From NCBI GenBank assembly GCA_964517075.1, contig CAZFAT010000036.1, forward strand, positions 1 to 8,245: a DNA stretch of 8,245 nt. The letters run 5' to 3'. The stretch's first letter is position 1. Each line of letters begins with the position of its first letter. This stretch comes from CAZFAT01 sp964517075. GTDB lineage: Bacteria; Acidobacteriota; Vicinamibacteria; Vicinamibacterales; SCN-69-37. The notes under the pieces were generated by a model. The model worked only from the letters and a program-made list of their open reading frames with translations. It had not been told where the DNA came from and did not search any database. Shown piece after piece: positions 1 through 5,558 of the stretch. A program made the translations under genes and the position numbers.

Positions 1-614
1 AGGATCAGGCCGGCGGCCAGGACCGCGGCCGACGCGAGCAGGGCCGCGCCGCCCTGCGTGACGGCGAGCCAGGGGATCAGCACGAGCGCGTAGGGTTTGA
101 CGAAGACCGCGGCGCCCAGGAGCGCGCCCGCCACGATGGTCCGGCGCTCCCGGATCGCCGCGAGCGCGCCGAGCACGAGCACGGCCAGCAGCGCGTTCGT
201 CTGCCCGTGGATGAGTTCTCGGACAATGAACTTCCCCGTCAGCAGGACGGTCCACCACGCGAGCGCCCGCTCACTCAGCCGGCGATCGGGCAGAAGGCGG
301 ATCGACCATGTGAGCAGCCAGGCAATCAGGCCGCCCGAGATGGCAAACCACAGGAACTTGGCGAAGGCGTGCGGAATGTACGCGAACGGCGCCATCGCCA
401 GGGCGAAGGCGGGCCAGTACTTATACTGATAAAACCCGTCGTCGGCGCGGTACAGCGGCTCGCCGGCGAGGGCACGCTGGGCGGCGGTCTGATACACGCC
501 GAAGTCGCGGATGTAATCCCGCTGCTCGGCGATGACGTAGATGATGGCCCCGGCGGCCACCGCGAGCAGGATCCACGCAAGACGCCTCGGTGCAGGCACA
601 GACAGCTCAGTCAA
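1..614 (-). CDS. GT87 (DUF2029)-type membrane glycosyltransferase, N-terminal part, cut by window edge
   Basis: Translating the minus strand from TTG at 614-612 gives 204 residues with no stop, running off position 1. The protein starts with a membrane segment (about residues 12-29). A conserved-looking loop DFGVYQTAAQRALAGEPLY (37-55) follows, then YKYWPAFALAMAPFAYIP (64-81), HGQTNALLAVLVLGAL (136-151) and VKPYALVLIPWL (172-183), with further hydrophobic spans. The loop with an acidic residue after the first span, followed by 'G-PLY' and 'HGQ-N', is typical of GT87/DUF2029 polyprenyl-phosphate-sugar-dependent mannosyltransferase-like enzymes; D37 would be the candidate catalytic Asp. Acceptor and sugar are unknown. 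The start is uncertain: TTG 614 lies inside an intergenic repeat, the frame stays open upstream through that repeat, and the next candidate is GTG at 599. No clear ribosome binding site is visible. The gene lies 88 bases after typA, same direction. Family call fairly sure; start poor. Confidence 0.8.
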   Translation of the reverse strand, partial: MTELSVPAPRRLAWILLAVAAGAIIYVIAEQRDYIRDFGVYQTAAQRALAGEPLYRADDGFYQYKYWPAFALAMAPFAYIPHAFAKFLWFAISGGLIAWLLTWSIRLLPDRRLSERALAWWTVLLTGKFIVRELIHGQTNALLAVLVLGALAAIRERRTIVAGALLGAAVFVKPYALVLIPWLAVTQGGAALLASAAVLAAGLI

Positions 615-693
615 TAACCAAATAGCCCAATCAATAACCCAATCAATAACCCAATAGCCAAATCGCGATAGCCAATAACCAATAGCCGATAGG
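606..693. repeat. CAATAAC/CAATAGC short-word tandem repeat between typA and the glycosyltransferase gene
   Basis: The plus strand shows two exact copies of the 12-mer TCAATAACCCAA (631-642 and 643-654), an 11-base near copy at 611-621, and a 7-base-period run GCCAATA / ACCAATA / GCCGATA at 671-691, preceded by the related words GCCAAAT (657-663) and CGCGATA (664-670). The array is strikingly AT-richer than its surroundings. It fills nearly the whole gap between the typA stop (703) and the TTG start of the next gene, and includes that start codon. It has no obvious hairpin, unlike the AGCT-type arrays elsewhere in the window. Function unknown. Confidence 0.75.
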
Positions 694-702
694 CAGATGT
701 CC

Positions 703-2511
703 CTACCTTGTCTTCTTTCTCATGCGCAGATGACTCGGCGTGACTTCCACCAGTTCGTCGTCGTTGATGAATTCGATGGCCTGTTCGAGGCTGAACCGGC
801 GTGGCGGGATGAGTCGCAGCCCCTCGTCGGCGGTCGAGGCGCGCATGTTCGTCTGTTTCTTCTCGCGCGTGATGTTCACGTCGAGGTCGTTGGGGCGGGA
901 ATGCTCGCCGACAATCATGCCGCTGTACACCGGCGTGCCCGGCTCGATCGAGATCTCGCCGCGCTCCTGAAGATTCGAGATGGCATACGCGGTGGCCGGG
1001 CCGGACCGGTCGGACACCAGCGCGCCCGTGGGCCGCGACGGAATCGGGCCGTGCCACGGTTCCCAGCCCGCAAAGATGTGGTGCATCAGGCCGGTCCCAC
1101 GCGTCTCCGTCAGGAACTGGGAGCGGAACCCGATGAGGCCGCGCGCCGGAATCCGGAACTCCAGCCGGACGCGGCCGCTGCCGTGATTGATCATGCGGGT
1201 CATGACGCCGCGTCGCAGCCCGACCTCGGCAATGACCATCCCCTGATAGGCCTCGGCGACGTCCACCACGAGCTCTTCGACCGGCTCGCTCAACACGCCG
1301 CTGATCTCGCGCGTCACCACCTCGGGCCGCGAGACCTGCAGCTCGAACCCTTCGCGCCGCATCATCTCGATCAGGATGGACAACTGCAGCTCGCCCCGGC
1401 CGATGACCTTCATCTGCTCCGGTGTCTCGGTCGGATCCACGCGGATGGACACGTTGCCGATGAGCTCGCGGTCGAGCCGGTCGCGGAGCTGCCGTGAGGT
1501 GACGTACTTTCCGTCGCGGCCGGCGAACGGCGAGGTGTTGACGCCGAAGATCATTGAGACGGTCGGCTCGTCCACGGCAATCGTGTCGATGGGGGTCGGC
1601 GACTCGGCATCGGCGATGGTCTCGCCGATCATGATGTCCTCGATACCGGCCAGGCAGATGATGTCGCCCGCCGACGCTGACTCGGCATCCACCCGCTTCA
1701 GTCCCTCGAACGTGTACAGCTTCGTCACCGTCGTCTTCCGCACCGAGCCGTCGAGCTTGCAGACCGCGATGGGATCGCCGACCTTCACGCGGCCATTGAA
1801 GATGCGGCCGATGGCGAGCCGGCCGAGGTAGTCACTCGCATCGAGATTCGCGACCAGCGCCTGGAGCGGCGCATCCGCCTGGCCCTGCGGCGGGGGAATG
1901 TAGGAGACCACCGCATCGAACAGCGGCCGCAGGTCCGCGCCCGGCGACGTCAGGTCGGTCGTGGCGGTACCCAGCCGGGCGTTGGTGTAGAGCACCGGAA
2001 AGTTCAACTGGTCATCGGTGGCATCGAGGTCGATGAACAGGTCGTAGACCTCGTCCAGCACGGCCGCGGTCCGCGCATCGGAGCGGTCGATCTTGTTGAT
2101 GACCACGATGGGGGACAGGCGGCGCTCGAGCGCCTTCCGCAGGACGAAGCGCGTCTGGGGCAGCGGCCCTTCGGAGGCGTCGACCAGCAGCATGATGCCG
2201 TCCACCATCGACAGCGTCCGCTCGACCTCGCCGCCGAAGTCCGCGTGGCCCGGCGTGTCCACGATGTTGATGAGCAGGTCGCCGTAGTGCACGGCGGTGT
2301 TCTTGGCCAGAATCGTGATCCCGCGCTCGCGCTCCAGCTCGTTCGAGTCCATCACCCGCTCGAGGACCCGTTCGTTCGCGCGGAAGATCCCGCTCTGGTG
2401 CAGCATGGCATCCACCAGCGTGGTCTTGCCGTGATCGACGTGGGCGACGATGGCGATGTTGCGCCGGAGCGGATTGGCGACCCCCATCGGGGCAGAAAAC
2501 GATCGGGGCAT
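703..2511 (-). CDS. typA: Ribosome-associated GTPase TypA/BipA
   Basis: A 602-residue translational GTPase, close to the roughly 600-residue length of the family (E. coli BipA 607). GTPase motifs are all visible: G1 AHVDHGKT (23-30), G2 RGIT (63-66), G3 DTPGH (85-89), G4 NKID (139-142), with YTNARLG (175-181) in the G5 position. After the G domain come an EF-Tu-like barrel (about 215-305), EF-G III-like and V-like domains (about 310-480; GRGELQLSIL 371-380; RGLIGFRSQFLT 457-468) and the TypA-specific C-terminal domain with SRPNDLDVNITREKKQTNMR (538-557). This identifies TypA rather than LepA or EF-G. The protein binds the 70S ribosome and aids large-subunit assembly and stress or cold adaptation. 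A -10-like TATACT lies 6 bases before ATG 2511, so the mRNA may be leaderless; ATG 2487 (residue 9) would give an N-terminus closer to E. coli BipA and is an alternative start. Confidence 0.97.
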   Translation of the reverse strand: MPRSFSAPMGVANPLRRNIAIVAHVDHGKTTLVDAMLHQSGIFRANERVLERVMDSNELERERGITILAKNTAVHYGDLLINIVDTPGHADFGGEVERTLSMVDGIMLLVDASEGPLPQTRFVLRKALERRLSPIVVINKIDRSDARTAAVLDEVYDLFIDLDATDDQLNFPVLYTNARLGTATTDLTSPGADLRPLFDAVVSYIPPPQGQADAPLQALVANLDASDYLGRLAIGRIFNGRVKVGDPIAVCKLDGSVRKTTVTKLYTFEGLKRVDAESASAGDIICLAGIEDIMIGETIADAESPTPIDTIAVDEPTVSMIFGVNTSPFAGRDGKYVTSRQLRDRLDRELIGNVSIRVDPTETPEQMKVIGRGELQLSILIEMMRREGFELQVSRPEVVTREISGVLSEPVEELVVDVAEAYQGMVIAEVGLRRGVMTRMINHGSGRVRLEFRIPARGLIGFRSQFLTETRGTGLMHHIFAGWEPWHGPIPSRPTGALVSDRSGPATAYAISNLQERGEISIEPGTPVYSGMIVGEHSRPNDLDVNITREKKQTNMRASTADEGLRLIPPRRFSLEQAIEFINDDELVEVTPSHLRMRKKTR

Positions 2512-2517
2512 CTCTTC

Positions 2518-2523
2518 AGTATA
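2518..2523 (-). promoter_or_regulatory. Candidate -10 box for typA, 6 bases before the ATG
   Basis: Read on the minus strand, TATACT (5 of 6 to the TATAAT consensus) is followed by GAAGAG and then ATG at 2511. No convincing -35 hexamer is seen at normal spacing; the region upstream is GC-rich (GAGGCCTC palindrome at 2529-2536). With usual -10 to start-site spacing, transcription would begin at or within a base of the ATG, giving a leaderless typA mRNA, or a leader of about 24 bases if ATG 2487 is used. GAAGAG is too close to ATG 2511 to serve as a good ribosome binding site for it. Confidence 0.5.
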
Positions 2524-2550
2524 GCGGGGAGGCCTCGCGGAGGTCCTAGT

Positions 2551-2616
2551 CAGCTATGAGCTATGAGCGATGAGCCCTCAGCTCAACGCTCAGAGCTCAA
2601 AGCTCAGAGCTCCTCC
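2551..2616. repeat. AGCTATG/AGCTCAG heptamer array forming a long imperfect hairpin
   Basis: The plus strand is a series of 7-base words: AGCTATG, AGCTATG, AGCGATG, AGCCCTC, AGCTCAA, CGCTCAG, AGCTCAA, AGCTCAG. Arms 2552-2575 and 2581-2604 pair as a 24-base stem with 21 pairs and a 5-base loop. The three mismatches, at 2556, 2563 and 2570, are spaced exactly 7 bases apart. The array begins 3 bases beyond the pseudoprotease stop codon (2619-2621) and ends before the typA promoter region. No T-run follows on either strand, so it is not a canonical intrinsic terminator, though it could block exonucleases or act in a Rho-independent way through pausing. Confidence 0.8.
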
Positions 2617-2618
2617 CG

Positions 2619-3362
2619 TCAGCGTCCCGCGGCCTGCTTCGCAATCTCGCGGATGTCCTCGGCGGGGACGATGGCGGGGAGGGGATTGGCGCGGGGGCCG
2701 CCGACGCGCGCCATGATGCCCACGAAGCGCGCGCTCAGGTCGAAGACCGGGAAGCCGAGCGCGCCGCCAAGACCGGCGCTCGACAGGACGTAAAAGGGCT
2801 GCGGGCGATCGACCACCATCTGCACGTCGGCAAACGACGCGAACGTCCGCCAGCCCGAGTTCTCGGACGTCCGCTGAAGCGCGACGAGCAGGTCCATCAG
2901 CACCGGGGTCCCGGCCGGACCGTCGGCCGCGGTCAGCGGCGCGGGCGGGGCGTCCACCGGCCGGATGAAGAGGAGATCGAGATCGGCGTCCCGCAGCACG
3001 ATGCGCGCCGGGAGTTCGCGATCGTCGGCCGTGCGGATTCTCAGGTCGGCCGTTTCGGTGCTGACCTCGCCCCGGCCGCGGCCCGAGAGCAGGCCGCCGG
3101 GTTCAATCGACGAGAGCGCCATCACGGTCAGGCCGGTCGGGTCCAGCACCGTCGCGTTGGTCTGCACCGGGATGTCGCGCATCGTCTCGCGGCTGCCCGC
3201 GGCCATGCGCGTCTTCACCGTGGCCAGCACCATCACGACGGCCGGGCCGCGGCGCTCGGCGAGCGCCCGCGCCGCGGCGCGCTCCTCCGGCGTCTGCGCG
3301 AAGGCGGTCATCGGGAGAAAGAGCGCCGACATCAACGCGACGAACAGCGGGTGATTGGGCAT
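2619..3362 (-). CDS. Secreted trypsin-fold pseudoprotease (HtrA-like domain lacking Ser and His)
   Basis: A 247-residue protein from ATG 3362; an in-frame TTG at 3368 would add two residues. An N-terminal signal peptide (LFVALMSALFLPMTAFA, cleavage near residue 22/23) predicts periplasmic export. The rest resembles a stripped HtrA/Deg protease domain without PDZ. TVLDPTGLTVMALSSI (71-86) aligns with the catalytic-His strand and has Ser85 where His is expected. LRDADLDLLFIRP (123-135) aligns with the Asp strand and keeps D129. LGFPVFDLSARFVGI (202-216) aligns without gaps to the SGGPLVNLAGEIVGI stretch of the upstream Deg protein, with Leu202 in place of the catalytic Ser. It is therefore most likely catalytically dead. 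It follows the Deg gene by 68 bases in the same direction, with no promoter seen between, so co-expression and a regulatory, adaptor or substrate-binding role are plausible inferences. It might be labelled 'serine protease' automatically; I doubt it is active. Confidence 0.75.
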   Translation of the reverse strand: MPNHPLFVALMSALFLPMTAFAQTPEERAAARALAERRGPAVVMVLATVKTRMAAGSRETMRDIPVQTNATVLDPTGLTVMALSSIEPGGLLSGRGRGEVSTETADLRIRTADDRELPARIVLRDADLDLLFIRPVDAPPAPLTAADGPAGTPVLMDLLVALQRTSENSGWRTFASFADVQMVVDRPQPFYVLSSAGLGGALGFPVFDLSARFVGIMARVGGPRANPLPAIVPAEDIREIAKQAAGR

Positions 3363-3378
3363 AAGCAAGGCAACTTCT

Positions 3379-3433
3379 AAGCTGTGAGCTGTGAGCCATG
3401 AGCTGATAGCTCACAGCTCACGGCTCACAGCTA
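3379..3433. repeat. AGCTGTG/AGCTCAC heptamer array forming a long hairpin, overlapping the Deg stop codon
   Basis: Plus-strand 7-base words AGCTGTG, AGCTGTG, AGCCATG, AGCTGAT, AGCTCAC, AGCTCAC, GGCTCAC run from 3380. Arms 3380-3404 and 3408-3432 pair across 25 positions with a 3-base GAT loop, two adjacent mismatches (3397/3415 and 3398/3414) and one G-T pair. The right arm includes two bases of the Deg gene's TAG stop (3433-3431). On the transcript the hairpin would lie directly after the protease coding region and 17 bases before the pseudoprotease start. There it could stabilise the upstream message or dampen read-through. No T-run follows. Confidence 0.8.
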
Positions 3434-5449
3434 CTGAGGTGTCCATTCAGGCTTCAGTTCGACGAAGAGCGTGCGCACGCCGCGGCGCACCTGCAGGACG
3501 ATCGACCGCGGGCGGCGGTCGGTGGCGCCGCGGAGGGAGGCGGAGAAGTCGGCGACCGCGGTCACGGGCCGGTCGTCCACGCGCTGGATGATGTCGCCGG
3601 CGCGCAGCCGCGCCAGCGCGGCCCAGCCGCCCTCGCTGACCGACTCGACGACCACGCCGGTCGAGACGTCCTGCAATCGCGGGTCGTCCGCGTCGCTGGC
3701 CGCGAGATCCCGGACGCGGAAGGCCAGGTCGGCATCCTCGTATCGCTCCATGTCGCGCGCGAGCTGCGGGCTCGGCGCCAGGGCGACGGGCACGGCCACC
3801 TCGGCGCCCTGGCGATGCACCGTGAGCGTCACGCTGGTCCCGAGACGGTAGCGTCGAATCGCCGTTGCGAAGACCTCCTCATCGGCAGGCGCGGTGGCGC
3901 GGACGGGTTCGCCGTCGATGGCCAGGATGACGTCACCCACCTCGAGCGGCGTGGATTCCTCCAACACGCGGGTGACCCGCACACCGGTCCGACCCTTCAG
4001 TCCGAGACGCTCGGCGAGCGCCGGGACGAGCACCTGCACCGCCACCGGCACCCAGGGACGTCGCGCATCCACGCCCTGGCTGGCGCGGGTGGCGTCCCCG
4101 ACCTCGACGACGGCGAGACGCCGTTCCAGGCCGCGCTCGAACTCCACGAGTACGCCGGTCCGGCTGCGATCGCCCTGCGCCTTCGCCGTCACGGCCTGCA
4201 GGTCGGCCACCGATCGCACCGGCGTGCCGTCCACCGCGAGGATCACGTCGTCGCGTCCGAGCGACGGTTTGGCCTGATCGGCGGGGCCGCCTGGACGGAG
4301 GTTGAGCACGCGAACGCCATCGGTCGAGTGACGGCCGAACGCGCGGGCTTCCAGCGCCGACAGGTTCGCGGCGACCATGCCCCACTCGCGCAGCTCGGTG
4401 GGCATCGACGCGGCCAGTGACCGTTCCACCGGCGTCACGCTCAGCGTCAGCTCGCGATCGCCGCGCCGCACGACGATCCGGCCCGGCTGGCCAATCGGGA
4501 GGCTCAGCAGTGCCTGGTTGACCGGCGGCACCTGCTCGGCGAATCGCAGATCGACCGGGGTCTCGCCCACCCGGAGCAGGACATCGCCGGTCTGAATCCC
4601 AGCCGCTTCCGCGGGCGACCCGCTGGCCACCCACGAGATCAACCCGCCCGGTCCGGGGAGCGTGGCCACACGCGGTTGGATCTCGAGGCCAATCCAGGCG
4701 CGGCGGACCCGGCCGCTGCTCCGCAGCGCGTCGACGACCTGCCGGGCGAGGTCGGCCGGAATGGCGCCGCCGAGGCCGAAGCTGATCTCGTTGATGCCGA
4801 CGATCTCGCCCGCGAGGTTGACCAGCGGACCGCCCGAGTTGCCCGGATGAATCGACGCGTCGTGGCCAATCCACTTCACGATGGTGCCGACGTCCTCGCC
4901 ATCGAGGAGCGCGAGCGTCGCGGCCGACGCCTGCGGCAGGATCATTTCGGGATTGCTCACGATGCCGCGCGTCACCGACTGCGAGAGCGACAGGGGACTC
5001 CCCATCGCCAGGACGGGATCGCCGCGCCGCAGGCCGCTCGATCGGCCGAAGCGCGCGGCCGGAAACGTGCGCGGTGCGGGCGGCACGAGTCTCAACAGCG
5101 CGATGTCCGACAGGGGGTCCGTGCCGATGAGCTCGGCCGGAACCTCCTCGTTGGTCGGCAGCGTGCACACGATGCGCGACGCGCGGCCGGCCACGTGGTG
5201 ATTCGTGACCACGTATCCGTCAGCGGAGATGATCGTGCCGCTGCCCGACGACTCCAGCCTGAGCTCGCGTCCGCCGCCCCACTGCCGGACGACCACCGAG
5301 ATCCGCACGAGCGAGGGATAGACGGCTGCAATCGCCCGATCGACCGCGGCGCGATCGGTCCCCGGCACAGGCGGGGTCGGGACCGGCGCCTGGCGTGCCG
5401 CGACACCAGCCGAGCAGAGAGCTACGAGGAGCGTCAGTCGGGGGAGCAC
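3431..5449 (-). CDS. Secreted HtrA/Deg-family serine protease with four PDZ-like domains
   Basis: From GTG 5449 the product is 672 residues. A signal peptide, LPRLTLLVALCSAGVAA (2-18), suggests a periplasmic protein. The S1C protease domain (about 30-245) carries the triad: His85 in TNHHVAG, Asp115 in TDPLSDIALL, Ser205 in HPGNSGGPLVN. Four PDZ-like units follow: about 250-345 (GGLISWVASGSPAEAAGIQTGDVLL core), 355-450 (VRVLNLRPGGPADQA... DDVILAVDG), 465-558 (VRVTRVLEESTPLEVGDVILAIDG) and 575-668 (GVVVESVSEGGWAALARLRAGDIIQRVD). Classical DegP/DegQ have two PDZ domains and about 450-475 residues, so this is an enlarged form. Expected job: quality control of misfolded envelope proteins; the extra PDZ domains could shape assembly or partner binding (inference). 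A longer in-frame GTG at 5500 exists, but it would start within intergenic repeat sequence and put 17 poorly matching residues before the signal peptide; a promoter-like pair also ends 6 bases before 5449. Confidence 0.9.
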   Translation of the reverse strand: MLPRLTLLVALCSAGVAARQAPVPTPPVPGTDRAAVDRAIAAVYPSLVRISVVVRQWGGGRELRLESSGSGTIISADGYVVTNHHVAGRASRIVCTLPTNEEVPAELIGTDPLSDIALLRLVPPAPRTFPAARFGRSSGLRRGDPVLAMGSPLSLSQSVTRGIVSNPEMILPQASAATLALLDGEDVGTIVKWIGHDASIHPGNSGGPLVNLAGEIVGINEISFGLGGAIPADLARQVVDALRSSGRVRRAWIGLEIQPRVATLPGPGGLISWVASGSPAEAAGIQTGDVLLRVGETPVDLRFAEQVPPVNQALLSLPIGQPGRIVVRRGDRELTLSVTPVERSLAASMPTELREWGMVAANLSALEARAFGRHSTDGVRVLNLRPGGPADQAKPSLGRDDVILAVDGTPVRSVADLQAVTAKAQGDRSRTGVLVEFERGLERRLAVVEVGDATRASQGVDARRPWVPVAVQVLVPALAERLGLKGRTGVRVTRVLEESTPLEVGDVILAIDGEPVRATAPADEEVFATAIRRYRLGTSVTLTVHRQGAEVAVPVALAPSPQLARDMERYEDADLAFRVRDLAASDADDPRLQDVSTGVVVESVSEGGWAALARLRAGDIIQRVDDRPVTAVADFSASLRGATDRRPRSIVLQVRRGVRTLFVELKPEWTPQ

Positions 5450-5455
5450 GGCCCG

Positions 5456-5484
5456 ATCTTGACGCCCCGGAGGGGGAAGGTCAA
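5456..5484 (-). promoter_or_regulatory. Candidate sigma70-type promoter for the Deg gene
   Basis: Read on the minus strand, TTGACC (5484-5479; 5 of 6 to TTGACA) is followed by a 17-base spacer and CAAGAT (5461-5456; 3 of 6 to TATAAT), then 6 bases to GTG 5449. Spacing is ideal but the -10 is weak. If real, transcription starts at or next to the GTG, giving a leaderless message as at typA. It would also exclude the upstream GTG at 5500 as the start on this transcript. The spacer contains the small inverted repeat CCCC(CTCC)GGGG. Confidence 0.35.
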
Positions 5485-5488
5485 ACCC

Positions 5489-5530
5489 GAAAAAGGACAC
5501 TGTCAGGTTCGAGGTTCGAGGTTCGAGGTG
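5489..5530. repeat. AGGTTCG heptamer tandem repeat plus adjacent GACACTGTC segment
   Basis: Three exact tandem copies of AGGTTCG (5505-5511, 5512-5518, 5519-5525) are followed by a partial AGGT. Immediately to the left is GAAAAAGGACACTGTC (5489-5504), which on the minus strand reads GACAGTGTCCTTTTTC and gives a run of five T after the E1 gene. The array occupies the 109-base gap between the E1 stop codon (5561-5559) and the Deg start. It has no long self-complementary arms of its own. The T-run could contribute to termination of the E1 transcript, but I see no strong stem directly before it. Confidence 0.7.
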
Positions 5531-5558
5531 AGCGCGGCAAACCGAAGCTGAACACCGC

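Noticed and set aside
97..617. Plus-strand open frames over the left-edge gene
   Set aside because: They lie opposite the GT87-type membrane protein, which has recognisable motifs; the plus-strand translations do not.
611..1057. Minus-strand open frame ending in a hydrophobic run (RLLVIGYRDLAIGLLIGLLIGLFGY)
   Set aside because: The hydrophobic end is just the translated CAATAAC/CAATAGC repeat, and the rest is an alternate frame of typA. The run looks like a membrane segment only because the repeat encodes Leu, Ile and Gly.
3380..3432. CRISPR-like array
   Set aside because: Repeats are 7 bases with no spacers and are arranged as one palindrome; there are no cas genes.
3933..5168. Minus-strand open frame of 411 codons inside the Deg gene
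   Set aside because: Arg/Gly/Pro-rich shadow frame overlapping a protein with clear protease and PDZ motifs.
5450..5500. Extension of the Deg gene to GTG 5500
   Set aside because: The added 17 codons have a lower GC third position, sit partly in repeat sequence, and would put a long charged stretch before an otherwise good signal peptide. Not excluded outright.
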